Shown one piece after another: positions 48,262 to 56,314 of a stretch of 64,000 nt of DNA (its first letter is position 1; each line of letters begins with the position of its first letter). A program made the translations under genes and the position numbers. Where the stretch lies: contig CAYSKV010000005.1 in NCBI GenBank assembly GCA_964431805.1, forward strand, positions 1 to 64,000. Direction: 5' to 3'. This DNA comes from JACPHD01 sp964431805. GTDB taxonomy: Bacteria; Patescibacteriota; Patescibacteriia; Patescibacteriales; GWC2-42-12. The notes beneath the pieces are model-generated. The model did not search any database. It was not told where the DNA came from and was given only the letters and a program-made list of their open reading frames with translations.

Positions 48262-49851
48262 TTATATCAAACTTTTTACCATATAACTATTCTCTAATCT
48301 ATGGCCTAACTTTCTATAATAGCCGCGCACACCGATACCAGAAATCACAGCGATTTTTTTATATTTTTTTTGTTTAGCAATTTTTTCCGCTTCCTGCATT
48401 AACATTTTTCCTAAACCTGCATGCTGAATTTTTTTATTTTTTCCAACCGGCACTAATTCTCCGTAAATATGCAACTCACGAATCATGGCCGCTTTATTTT
48501 TTTCTCCTAATCTTAACCGGCAAAAACCATAAAGAATATCTTCTTTTTTATCAACCGCCTGAAAAAAATATTCTACTCCTTTTGAGGCTTTATATTTTAT
48601 AACTTTCAACTTTAAACTTTCAACTTTAAACTTTTTTTCTCCTGCTTCCCGGCATCTAATACATTTACATTTCACGCCCTGGTCTTTCATAACCTGCCGT
48701 AAATTAGTTATCATATTGCCGGCGATAATTGATTCTCCTGGGATATCCCGAATTAATCTAATAATACGCACATACGGCGGCACAATTTCTTTGCATTCCA
48801 CAATTAAATTTTGTAAAACTTTATCCGAATACGGTTTATACTTTCCGGCTCGCCACCATTTATATAATAAACTACCGCGCGTTACTACGGTCGGATAAAA
48901 TTTTAATTGATCTGGTTGAAATCTTTCTTCAGAAAATAATTTTTTAAACATAGCCAAATCTTTTTTCGCCGTCGCGCCGGGTAGCCCTGGCATAATATGA
49001 TAAGTTACTTTAAAGCCATAGTTTTTTAACATCTCGGTCGCTTTAACGGTTTCAGCTACGCCATGTCCGCGTTTATTTAATTTTAAAATTTTATCATCAA
49101 TCGCTTGCACGCCGAGTTCTACGCGCGTCGCGCCTAGTTCGCGCATTTCTAATAGTTCTTTATTATTAATATAATCCGGACGCGTTTCTAAAGTTATGCC
49201 GATAATTTTGTATTTAGCGCTTTCATTTTTTTTCTGCTCTCCAAATAATAACTTTTTTAAAATCCCAATTTTTATTTTTGAATCTAACTTTTGAATTTTA
49301 ATTTTTTCATTTTTTTCTTTTTCAAAATTATTTGCCGCTTTAAAGCATTGCGTGATATACCAATATTTATAATTTTCCGGTAACGCCGACCAGGTTCCAC
49401 CAATAACAATTAATTCAATTTTTGTTGGTTCGTGTCCGTTAGCTTCTAAAGCGCGCAAACGCAATTGTACTTGTTTGTATGGATCATAATTACAACGAAT
49501 GGCGCGCATGACCGCCGGTTCGTTAGATAAATAACTTTGCGGCACATCTTTTTCGGTTGGGCAATAAGCACATTCGCCTGGGCAAGGATATGGTTTTGTT
49601 AAAACCGCCACCGGCGCGATACCAGACATAGTACGCACTGATCGCTTGCGTAAAATTCTTTCTAAATCTGGCTGCCTTTTAGTCATTCCATTTCTATATT
49701 CTTTTAAAATTTCTGAATGCGATAAAATAGACCGGCCGTATTTTTTGGCCAGCTTTCTTTTAACCGCCATTAAGTCAGAGCGCGAATTAATTTTTCCGCT
49801 AAGCAATTCATTAATAGCATTTTTTTTATTTTGTTTTTCCTTGATTGTCAT
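48262..49851 (-). CDS. elp3: Elp3-family radical SAM/GNAT tRNA-modifying enzyme
   Basis: 529 residues. Radical SAM cluster Cys at about 90, 94 and 97 in PCPGECAYCPTEKDVPQSYLSNEPAVMRA; SYLSNEP is diagnostic for Elp3. ARVELGVQAIDD and YHIMPGLPG follow. The GNAT domain with acetyl-CoA site is C-terminal (HAGLGKMLMQEAEKIAKQKKYKKIAVISGIGVRGYYRKLGH). It modifies wobble U34 of tRNA with a carboxymethyl group. Bacterial Elp3 is restricted in distribution. A 7-nt-repeat insert lies between the two domains (near residue 405). Confidence 0.95.
   Translation of the reverse strand: MTIKEKQNKKNAINELLSGKINSRSDLMAVKRKLAKKYGRSILSHSEILKEYRNGMTKRQPDLERILRKRSVRTMSGIAPVAVLTKPYPCPGECAYCPTEKDVPQSYLSNEPAVMRAIRCNYDPYKQVQLRLRALEANGHEPTKIELIVIGGTWSALPENYKYWYITQCFKAANNFEKEKNEKIKIQKLDSKIKIGILKKLLFGEQKKNESAKYKIIGITLETRPDYINNKELLEMRELGATRVELGVQAIDDKILKLNKRGHGVAETVKATEMLKNYGFKVTYHIMPGLPGATAKKDLAMFKKLFSEERFQPDQLKFYPTVVTRGSLLYKWWRAGKYKPYSDKVLQNLIVECKEIVPPYVRIIRLIRDIPGESIIAGNMITNLRQVMKDQGVKCKCIRCREAGEKKFKVESLKLKVIKYKASKGVEYFFQAVDKKEDILYGFCRLRLGEKNKAAMIRELHIYGELVPVGKNKKIQHAGLGKMLMQEAEKIAKQKKYKKIAVISGIGVRGYYRKLGHRLENSYMVKSLI
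48605..48640. repeat. Heptanucleotide repeat inside elp3
   Basis: Plus-strand units aactttc, aacttta, aactttc, aacttta, aac. In the elp3 frame this gives FKVESLKLKVIKYK, a seven-residue-period insert between the radical SAM and GNAT domains. Confidence 0.7.
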
Positions 49852-49897
49852 TCTCTTAAATGTTATTATTAAAACATATAAATTTAACCATAAAATT

Positions 49898-51028
49898 ATG
49901 AAAAAAGCAATTATAATCGCCTGTTTTGCGCTTTTACTTCCCTTAGCGGCCTCGGCTTATAGCGTTAAAAATGGCGATTCAGTTTATGTGCCAAAAGACG
50001 AAATTATTGAAGGCAACCTTTATGCCGCTGGCTCAAGCTTGGTTATTGACGGTAAAATTACCGGCGACATAATTTGCGCCGGACAATCTATTAATATTAA
50101 CGGCGATGTAGCCGGTGATGTTATTTGCGCCGGACAATCTATTAATATTAATGGCAAAATCGGTGGTAATTTACGCTTAGCCGGTAATACTATTAATTTC
50201 AACGGACAAGCAGAACGAAACGGCATTATTATAGGCGCTACAGGCATAACTTCGGCTAGCTCTACTATTGGTTGGGACTTATTAATCCTCGGCAATATTT
50301 TTGAATTAAATGGCAAAGTCGGCCGCGACTTATATGGTAGCGCTGGTAAAGTTAATTTAGCCGGACAAATCGGAAAAAATATTAATCTTGATTTTGGCAT
50401 GCAAAATAATAATGAAAAACAATTAGCAATAACTAGCACAGCAAAAATTAACGGCCAACTAAAATATAAATCAAATAAAGATGCAGCCATTGATGCTGGC
50501 GCGGTTATTACTGGAGAAACAATTCATAATTATCCAACCGCAGTTACTAAAAAATCAAACTTAGCTAATTTAGGTTGGTGGTGGGGAAAATTAATTTCAC
50601 TTTTTTCAGCTTTAGTTATTGGTTTAGTTTTAATTAGTTTTTGGCGAGAACAAATTATTAAAATTACCGACTTAATATTGGCTAAAGCCGGCGCTTCGCT
50701 AGGCTGGGGAATTTTAGCTTTACTATTAACACCGATTATCGCCATTATTTTATTAATTACCATTATTGGCATTCCTTTAGCTTTAATTTTAATGGCGCTC
50801 TGGTTAATCGCAATGTATGTTAGTAAAATTTTAGTTGGTATTTTAATTGGTCGCGCTATTTTATCAAAATACTGGCTCAAGCAAAAAGATTCTTTAATTT
50901 TGGCTATGATTTTTGGTATTGTAATAGCATATTTAATTTTTGCCATTCCATTTATCGGCTGGATTATGGCCTTAATGGCGATGCTTTTTGGATTAGGCGG
51001 CATTATGCTAGCATTAAAAAAAGCTTAA
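49898..51028 (+). CDS. Bactofilin-like/polymer-forming surface membrane protein
   Basis: 376 residues from the ATG at 49898, where a signal peptide (MKKAIIIACFALLLPLAASA) starts. The frame is open upstream, but that part is antisense to elp3. Residues 30-200 are right-handed beta-helix-like repeats (EGNLYAAGSSLVIDGKITGD, DIICAGQSININGDVAGDV), as in bactofilins. The C-terminal third has three or four hydrophobic helices. Likely a cell-envelope protein with a beta-helix exposed outside. Function unknown. Confidence 0.8.
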   Translation: MKKAIIIACFALLLPLAASAYSVKNGDSVYVPKDEIIEGNLYAAGSSLVIDGKITGDIICAGQSININGDVAGDVICAGQSININGKIGGNLRLAGNTINFNGQAERNGIIIGATGITSASSTIGWDLLILGNIFELNGKVGRDLYGSAGKVNLAGQIGKNINLDFGMQNNNEKQLAITSTAKINGQLKYKSNKDAAIDAGAVITGETIHNYPTAVTKKSNLANLGWWWGKLISLFSALVIGLVLISFWREQIIKITDLILAKAGASLGWGILALLLTPIIAIILLITIIGIPLALILMALWLIAMYVSKILVGILIGRAILSKYWLKQKDSLILAMIFGIVIAYLIFAIPFIGWIMALMAMLFGLGGIMLALKKA

Positions 51029-51057
51029 CAAACATAATATATTTTGTTAAAATAAAA

Positions 51058-51081
51058 AAGGCGATGCTTATACATCGCCTT
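51058..51081 (+). terminator. Terminator of the bactofilin-like gene
   Basis: AAGGCGATG (51058-51066) pairs with CATCGCCTT (51073-51081), with A run before and T after. Confidence 0.8.
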
Positions 51082-51104
51082 TGATTTAATCTTAATTTAA
51101 AAAC

Positions 51105-52526
51105 ATGCAAGTAAATCCACATATGTTTCGTGGCTACGATTTAAGAGGCGTGGCCGGCAAAGATTTAACTCCAGAAATCGTTGAACATTTAGGTAAAGCT
51201 CACGGCACTTATTTAAAACGTAATGGCATTGTTAAGGCTTTAGTAAGCCATGATTCGCGCGCTACCAGCGAAGAATATTCAACTAGCCTAATTAAAGGTT
51301 ATAATTGGGCTGGCATAGATACGGTTGATATGGACTTAAATTTAGTTGGTACTTTTTATTGGGCGCAATATTTTTTAAACATAAAGGGCGGAGCTTTCGT
51401 CACGGCTTCGCATAACCCTGCCGAATATAATGGTTTTAAATTTGCCATAGATTTTTCAGAAACTATGGTTTCCGATGGTATTCAAAAATTACGCGAGATG
51501 GTTGAGCAAGAAGATTATGAACCTGGTGAAACGCTGGGTAAAAATGAAACCAAAGATATTAGGCAAGATTATTTTAACGACATTTTAAAACGCTTGCCAC
51601 TACAAAAAAAATTCAAGGTTGTTATTGACGCCAGCTGCGCTACGGCCGGAGTGATTGCGCCAGATTTACTTAGACAAGCCGGTTGTGAAGTTATAGAAAC
51701 TAACTGCGAGCTTAATTCATCTTTTCCTTTAGGCACGCCTGACCCGACTGAAAACGCAGTTGCCAAAAGATTAAGTAATAAAATAATGGAAACCGGAGCT
51801 GATTTAGGATTTTCTTATGACGCCGACGGCGACCGCATCGGCATAGTAGATAATGAAGGCGGCATAATTTGGAACGACGTTTTAGTCGCGCTTTTTGCGG
51901 TTGATGTTTTAAACGATCATCCAGGCGCAAAAATTATGTTTAACACTTTATGTTCTAAAGTAGTGGAAGACACAATTAAAAAATACAACGGCATACCGTT
52001 TATGTGGCGTACTGGCCATTCATTTTTAAAAAAGAAAAATCAGGAAGTTAAAGCCGCTTTTATCGGCGAATTATCCGGTCATTTCTTTTTCTCTACCGAT
52101 TTTTATAATCATGACGACGGTTTATATACTACCTTAAGGCTACTTTCTTATTTGTCGCGCACTAATCAAACTTTAGCTCAAGCCGTTTCGTCTTTACCTA
52201 AATATATATCTAGCCCAGAAATAAAAGTCGGTTGTGCCGATGAAATAAAAGTTAGTTTAACGGAAAATTTCGCAAAAATATTACGCGTTGATTTTCCAGA
52301 TGCTGAAATCATAGATGATGAACGCGCTGGCGACGGTGTTCGCCTAGATTCGCCTGATTCAATGCTAGTTATTCGTTATTCGCAAAATGGCCCATATTTA
52401 ACTATAAAATTTGAAGCTCAAACTCAGGGTAAATATGATGAATTAAAAAAATATATTAATAATCTTTTGCATAGTTCTAAAGAAGTTGACTGGAGTTACG
52501 GAGTTAATGTTGAAAGCTTGAATTAA
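51105..52526 (+). CDS. manB: Phosphomannomutase/phosphoglucomutase
   Basis: Alpha-D-phosphohexomutase. FRGYDLRGV at the start, phosphoserine loop GGAFVTASHNPAEYNGFK (about 94-111), metal loop DADGDRIGIVD (about 238-248), sugar loop GELSGHFFF (Glu and Ser for sugar hydroxyls), and phosphate loop near the C-terminus (RYSQNGPYLTIKFEAQ; partly divergent). 473 residues. It makes hexose-1-phosphates for surface glycans. Confidence 0.93.
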   Translation: MQVNPHMFRGYDLRGVAGKDLTPEIVEHLGKAHGTYLKRNGIVKALVSHDSRATSEEYSTSLIKGYNWAGIDTVDMDLNLVGTFYWAQYFLNIKGGAFVTASHNPAEYNGFKFAIDFSETMVSDGIQKLREMVEQEDYEPGETLGKNETKDIRQDYFNDILKRLPLQKKFKVVIDASCATAGVIAPDLLRQAGCEVIETNCELNSSFPLGTPDPTENAVAKRLSNKIMETGADLGFSYDADGDRIGIVDNEGGIIWNDVLVALFAVDVLNDHPGAKIMFNTLCSKVVEDTIKKYNGIPFMWRTGHSFLKKKNQEVKAAFIGELSGHFFFSTDFYNHDDGLYTTLRLLSYLSRTNQTLAQAVSSLPKYISSPEIKVGCADEIKVSLTENFAKILRVDFPDAEIIDDERAGDGVRLDSPDSMLVIRYSQNGPYLTIKFEAQTQGKYDELKKYINNLLHSSKEVDWSYGVNVESLN

Positions 52527-52539
52527 AATTTCATACAAA

Positions 52540-52567
52540 AAAACCGAGGCTACGTTACCTCGGTTTT
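52540..52567. terminator. Bidirectional terminator
   Basis: AAAACCGAGG (52540-52549) pairs with CCTCGGTTTT (52558-52567), between convergent genes. Confidence 0.85.
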
Positions 52568-52578
52568 TTATTTGAACT

Positions 52579-52875
52579 CTATTTTTTAAACAAACTCAAT
52601 ATCTTTTTAATATCGGCTAAATCTTCTTCGGATAATTTTAATTTTATTCTATTTTGATAAAGTCGATAAGCTTCATTTTGTAGCGTTACCGAAGAAATGC
52701 CCATACCACGATGAATCTCGCCGATATGCTTTTTAATCATGTCTAAAATTATTTTTCTATTGCCTTCGTCTAAATTTCTAAAATGATAGTTCTCCCTAAC
52801 TAAACTATTTAATTTTTGTTCAAACCGATCAAAATCTTGAGTTTTAGCCGAAGCTAAAAGTTCTTGAATATCCAT
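52579..52875 (-). CDS. Small helical protein after trpS, unknown function
   Basis: 98 residues, all helical, charged, no membrane helix. Starts 3 nt after the trpS stop, so it is cotranscribed. No family recognised. Confidence 0.6.
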   Translation of the reverse strand: MDIQELLASAKTQDFDRFEQKLNSLVRENYHFRNLDEGNRKIILDMIKKHIGEIHRGMGISSVTLQNEAYRLYQNRIKLKLSEEDLADIKKILSLFKK

Positions 52876-52878
52876 ATT

Positions 52879-53886
52879 TTAAATTTTAATGCCTAAATTT
52901 TCTTTTGCCTTTTTTATCGTCGCTTCGGCGATCGGTCTAATTTTTTCCGCGCCATCTTTTAAAATCTGTTTAACATCATCATCTTCAAAACTATTATATT
53001 TAATCTGAAATTCAATTAAAAAGTTTTTTACTATTTCGGCTAAATCTTTTTTAAAATCGCCGTAACCCTTGCCTTGATATTTTTTTTCTAACTCTTTAAT
53101 GCTTATGTCGGATAGAAGCGAATAAATCGTCATTAAATTAGAAATCGCCGGTTTTTTCTTTTGATCAAATTTAATTTCCGAACCTGAATCCGTAACTGCG
53201 CGCATAATTTTCTTGGCCGCGATTTCTGGCGCATCTGTTAAAGCAATATAATTAGCCGGCGAGCTAGCGCTTTTACTCATTTTCTTCGTTGGGTCATCTA
53301 AACCCATAATTCGCGCGCCTTGTTTTCTAACCGCCGCTTCAGGCACTTTAAAAACTTGGCCATAATCGCGATTGAATCGTTGCGCTAAAGTCCGAGTTAA
53401 TTCAACATGTTGCACTTGATCGTCGCCGACCGGCACGGCGTCGGTATTATATAATAGAATATCGCCCGCCATTAAAACTGGGTAATCATAAAGACCTACT
53501 CCAACCGACTCTTGATTTTTTCCAGCCTTATCTTTAAACTGTGTCATTTTATTTAAGTCCGCCATACGAGCAGTCACGCAATTTAAAATCCAAGCTAATT
53601 CCGTATGCTCCTTAACATCTGACTGCTGAAAAATTACCGACTTCTCCGGATTAATGCCCGCGGCTAAATAAGTTTTTACTACGTCTAAAATACGACGATT
53701 CAATTCTTCCGGGTTTTGCTTAACCGTTATGGCATGATAATCCACCACGCAAAAAATACAACTATTCTGGTTCTGCATTTCCACCCATTGCTCTAACGCG
53801 CCTAAATAATTTCCTAAATGCAAAACTCCCGAAGGTTGAACTCCAGAAAAAATGATTTTTTTGTTATCTTTTGTTTGTGATTTCAT
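52879..53886 (-). CDS. trpS: Tryptophanyl-tRNA synthetase
   Basis: Class Ic synthetase. The HIGH-like site is in SGVQPSGVLHLGNYLGAL (about 14-31) and the KMSKS loop in DDPTKKMSKSASS (about 200). VGDDQVQHVELTRTLAQRFN is also typical. 335 residues, normal. Downstream of trpB in the same direction, with a terminator hairpin between them. Confidence 0.96.
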   Translation of the reverse strand: MKSQTKDNKKIIFSGVQPSGVLHLGNYLGALEQWVEMQNQNSCIFCVVDYHAITVKQNPEELNRRILDVVKTYLAAGINPEKSVIFQQSDVKEHTELAWILNCVTARMADLNKMTQFKDKAGKNQESVGVGLYDYPVLMAGDILLYNTDAVPVGDDQVQHVELTRTLAQRFNRDYGQVFKVPEAAVRKQGARIMGLDDPTKKMSKSASSPANYIALTDAPEIAAKKIMRAVTDSGSEIKFDQKKKPAISNLMTIYSLLSDISIKELEKKYQGKGYGDFKKDLAEIVKNFLIEFQIKYNSFEDDDVKQILKDGAEKIRPIAEATIKKAKENLGIKI

Positions 53887-53923
53887 ACTTTAATTGTATA
53901 TTTAATCAAAATAATTGTAAAGA

Positions 53924-53949
53924 AGCGGGGCAAATGAATTTGCCCCGCT
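53924..53949 (-). terminator. Hairpin between trpB and trpS
   Basis: AGCGGGGCAAAT (53924-53935) is a perfect complement of ATTTGCCCCGCT (53938-53949). A run of A then T flanks it. Lies just after the trpB stop. It may end the trpB transcript, with read-through to trpS. Confidence 0.75.
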
Positions 53950-53954
53950 ATTTT

Positions 53955-55247
53955 TTACATTTTTCCGTCTAAATAATTTTCGTATGCCGCCATGTCAAAA
54001 TGTCCATGCCCAGATAAATTAAATAAAATAACTTTACTCTCACCGGACAAACGACATTTTTCCGCTTCATCAAAAACCGCTTTAATAGCATGAGCTGATT
54101 CTGGCGCTGGAATAATTCCTTGACTTCTCGCAAATTTGACCGCCGCTTCAAAAATCTCTTTTTGACCATAAGCTACAGCTTCAACTAAACCTTCGTCTTT
54201 GAGTAAACTTACTAATGGCGCGGCGCCATGATATCTTAAGCCACCAGCATGAATAGACGGCGGGACAAATTCATACCCCATAGTATACATTTTTATAAGA
54301 GGAGTTAAACCAGCGATATCCCCGAAATCATATTTATACTCACCTTTAGTAAGAGACGGACACGATGTTGGCTCGGCCGCTAAAACCCGCAAATTTTTCT
54401 TTTTGCCTTTTAACTTGTCGCGCAAAAATGGAAAAGCAATACCAGCTAAATTACTGCCACCGCCATGGCAACCAATAATTATATCCGGATAATCGCCGGC
54501 GATTTCCATTTGTTTTATAGCTTCTTGCCCGATAATAGTTTGATGATGTAAGACGTGATTTAAAACCGAACCTAAGGCGTATTTAGTATCATCATGTTTG
54601 GCCGCGTCTTCAACCGCTTCGGCAATCGCCATACCTAAACTCCCGGAAGTATCCGGTTGTTCGGCTAAAATTTTCTTGCCGGCCTCGGTAAGATTAGACG
54701 GACTGGCAATACAATCGGCCCCATAAGTTCTCATCATTATTTTACGATACGGTTTTTGTTCATAACTTGATTTAACCATATAAACGGTTAAACCTAAACC
54801 AAAATAATTACAAGCAAAACCTAAAGCCGAGCCCCATTGGCCAGCGCCGGTTTCGGTAGTTAATCTTTTTACGCCGGCTTGTTTATTGTAATAAGCTTGC
54901 GGTAAAGCCGTATTTAATTTATGGCTGCCGACCGGACTAACGCCTTCATATTTATAATATATTTTAGCTGGTGTCTTTAATTCTTTTTCTAATCTAGTCG
55001 CGCGAATTAACGGGCTTGGTCGATATATTGTATAAGCCTTTCTAACTTCTTCCGGAATTTCTATCATGCTTTCGCCCGACATTTCCTGCTTAATTAATTC
55101 CATCGGAAACAGCGGCGCTAAATCTTCTGGCTTTAATGGCTCTTTTGTTCCTGGATGAAGCGGCGGATCTAGCGGTCGCGGTAAATCCGGAATAATATTA
55201 TAATAATGTGTTGGCATGTCTTTTTGATCTAAAAATATCATTGGCAT
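53955..55247 (-). CDS. trpB: Tryptophan synthase beta subunit, class 2
   Basis: PLP enzyme that joins indole and Ser. YEGVSPVGSHKLNTALPQAYYNK holds the PLP Lys (near 110); TTETGAGQWGSALGFACNYFGL and GCHGGGSNLAGIAFPF (PLP phosphate) follow. The extended N-terminus (HYYNIIPDLPRPLDPPLHP) and overall length of 430 mark TrpB2, which usually works without TrpA. No other trp synthesis gene is here, so it may salvage indole. Confidence 0.94.
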   Translation of the reverse strand: MPMIFLDQKDMPTHYYNIIPDLPRPLDPPLHPGTKEPLKPEDLAPLFPMELIKQEMSGESMIEIPEEVRKAYTIYRPSPLIRATRLEKELKTPAKIYYKYEGVSPVGSHKLNTALPQAYYNKQAGVKRLTTETGAGQWGSALGFACNYFGLGLTVYMVKSSYEQKPYRKIMMRTYGADCIASPSNLTEAGKKILAEQPDTSGSLGMAIAEAVEDAAKHDDTKYALGSVLNHVLHHQTIIGQEAIKQMEIAGDYPDIIIGCHGGGSNLAGIAFPFLRDKLKGKKKNLRVLAAEPTSCPSLTKGEYKYDFGDIAGLTPLIKMYTMGYEFVPPSIHAGGLRYHGAAPLVSLLKDEGLVEAVAYGQKEIFEAAVKFARSQGIIPAPESAHAIKAVFDEAEKCRLSGESKVILFNLSGHGHFDMAAYENYLDGKM

Positions 55248-55280
55248 AAAATTTATATTTAAATTAATAATAAAATAATC

Positions 55281-55310
55281 TTGTCATTGCGGCCCCCGAG
55301 CCGCAATCCA
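55281..55310. repeat. Short palindromic repeat (TGTCATTGCGG type)
   Basis: TTGTCATTGCGGCCCCC... followed by GCCGCAATCCA forms a GCGGC/GCCGC stem. It resembles dispersed palindromes seen in many bacterial genomes. It lies in the trpB upstream gap. Confidence 0.6.
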
Positions 55311-55378
55311 TTTCCATAATTAAGCTTCGCCAGAATTCCCTACTTTTGTTTTTAAAATAAAATTTTTTCATATTTTTT

Positions 55379-55408
55379 TGTCATTCCGGGCTCGACCCGG
55401 AATCCACT
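55379..55408. repeat. Short palindromic repeat (GTCATTCCGGGCTCGACCCG type)
   Basis: ATTCCGGG pairs with CCCGGAAT around CTCGA. Same general design as 55281-55310 but a different core. The two lie about 70 nt apart upstream of trpB, with no reading frame between them. Confidence 0.65.
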
Positions 55409-55443
55409 ACCTTTATTATATAAATTTATTAATTTTAGAATTG

Positions 55444-55479
55444 GCGGGAAACGAAACAAAATATAATTTCGTTTCCCGC
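55444..55479 (-). terminator. Long hairpin after the 55491 gene
   Basis: GCGGGAAACGAAA pairs with TTTCGTTTCCCGC around a 10-nt loop. T runs are clearer on the plus side. It probably ends the transcript of the two small genes, or stabilises its 3' end. Confidence 0.6.
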
Positions 55480-55490
55480 GTTTTGCCTTT

Positions 55491-55691
55491 TTAGTCTTGC
55501 CAAAGGCAGTCGGCACGGCGGATGCCTACCACTGGCATTTTCCAGATACTATCAGCTTTTTTTAATTCAGCTAGCAGGCTCTTTTCTTGTTCGCGAGTTA
55601 TTAATCCATCATTTTTAGCCGTCCTTATGTCCTTTGATGTTAAATCTTCAACCAGTATTTTTACCTTGTCCGCAATTTCCGATAATTTCAT
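55491..55691 (-). CDS. Small helical protein, second gene behind the T-box
   Basis: 66 residues, start fixed by AAGGAG before ATG. A helical Lys/Asp/Glu-rich body (KLSEIADKVKILVEDLTSKDIRTAKNDGLITREQEKSLLAELKKAD), ending VVGIRRADCLWQD. No family recognised. 12 nt after the 55704 gene, so cotranscribed. Confidence 0.6.
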   Translation of the reverse strand: MKLSEIADKVKILVEDLTSKDIRTAKNDGLITREQEKSLLAELKKADSIWKMPVVGIRRADCLWQD

Positions 55692-55703
55692 CTTTTATTC
55701 TCC

Positions 55704-55898
55704 TTATCTGTGATATGTTGAGTTAAAACCACTTAAACTAGAACCACAACCGCGCGGACATTTTGCTTCTGCGCCAAATCCTACGCCTATAGTTTTTGCG
55801 CTACCGCAAAAACCGCATTTGTCATTGCTATTACCAAAAATTAAAACATCATCATCTTTTATTTCTTTTTTATCATCCTTCTTTAAATCAGCTGACAT
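55704..55898 (-). CDS. Small Cys-rich protein, first gene behind the T-box
   Basis: 64 residues from the ATG at 55898 (MSADLKKDD), fixed by GGAGGG nine bases upstream. An acidic/basic N-terminus, then CGFCGSAKTIGVGFGAEAKC and PRGCGSS, i.e. two Cys pairs as in a small zinc or metal site. No family recognised. It lies right after the T-box terminator, so its expression should depend on tRNA charging. Confidence 0.65.
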   Translation of the reverse strand: MSADLKKDDKKEIKDDDVLIFGNSNDKCGFCGSAKTIGVGFGAEAKCPRGCGSSLSGFNSTYHR

Positions 55899-55943
55899 AA
55901 TTTTTCCCTCCATATTTTTTTTATAAAGATCGTTTTGGAAAAC

Positions 55944-56280
55944 AAAAAAGCTTCCCATCTCTTAAACATAGCTAAACTATGCTTAAGGGACGGAAAGCCT
56001 TGCTTTTCGTGTTGCCACCCTTATTCCGAAAACAAAAAAACGCTTTTGAGCGTTCTATTTTCGCTCATCGACTCATGCTTCGTTTTTAACGAAAGACATC
56101 GATTATCCTATGATTACGGAGGAAACCGAGTTAACACTAACGCATTAACCACCCTTTAAGTTCAGGCCCAATCCCAGCGTATCGCCGGGACCCGAACGGG
56201 TTTTACAATTTGTTTACCCCTGTTAAATCCGCGAAGCGGAAATTTGCCAAAGGCCAATTTATTTAACGGGGTGAAGTTCT
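55944..56280 (-). promoter_or_regulatory. T-box type leader RNA (tRNA-sensing), probable
   Basis: Minus strand. The motif AAGGGTGGCAACACG (56022-56008) and downstream CGTCCCTT (55992-55985) give a T-box antiterminator: AAGGG pairs with CCCTT, ACG with CGT, leaving the seven-base bulge TGGCAAC (canonical TGGNACC). The competing terminator is a stem of about 22 bp (55950-55998) followed by six T. TGGC would pair with a tRNA 3' end carrying discriminator G. Upstream are further hairpins, one with a T run (56039-56054) and a competing stem (GAGCG/CGCTC, 56048-56066). The specifier codon could not be identified; trpB/trpS downstream make Trp a candidate. Confidence 0.65.
56216..56277. repeat. Inverted repeat with CCCCGTTAAAT ends, copy 1
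   Basis: CCCCTGTTAAAT on the left and ATTTAACGGGG on the right enclose two small hairpins (CCGC/GCGG; GCC/GGC). The outer right end shares 22 nt (one mismatch) with 58350-58371. It forms the 5' part of the T-box leader transcript. Confidence 0.55.
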
Positions 56281-56286
56281 AAAATC

Positions 56287-56314
56287 AGTATAGCAAAAAT
56301 AATTAATTTGTCAA
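56287..56314 (-). promoter_or_regulatory. Promoter of the T-box leader
   Basis: Minus strand TTGACA (56314-56309), 16-nt spacer, TATACT (56292-56287). It overlaps the end of tsaD, so the small genes have their own promoter. Confidence 0.7.

Noticed and set aside
49646..49897. Upstream extension of the bactofilin-like gene
   Set aside because: The extension is antisense to the elp3 5' end, and a clear signal peptide starts at 49898.
55935..56159. Plus-strand frame of 74 codons
   Set aside because: It is antisense to the structured T-box leader and has no SD or protein-like features.
55944..56280. tmRNA or RNase P RNA
   Set aside because: No tRNA-like ends, tag frame, or conserved RNase P segments were found; the T-box antiterminator explains the 3' part better.
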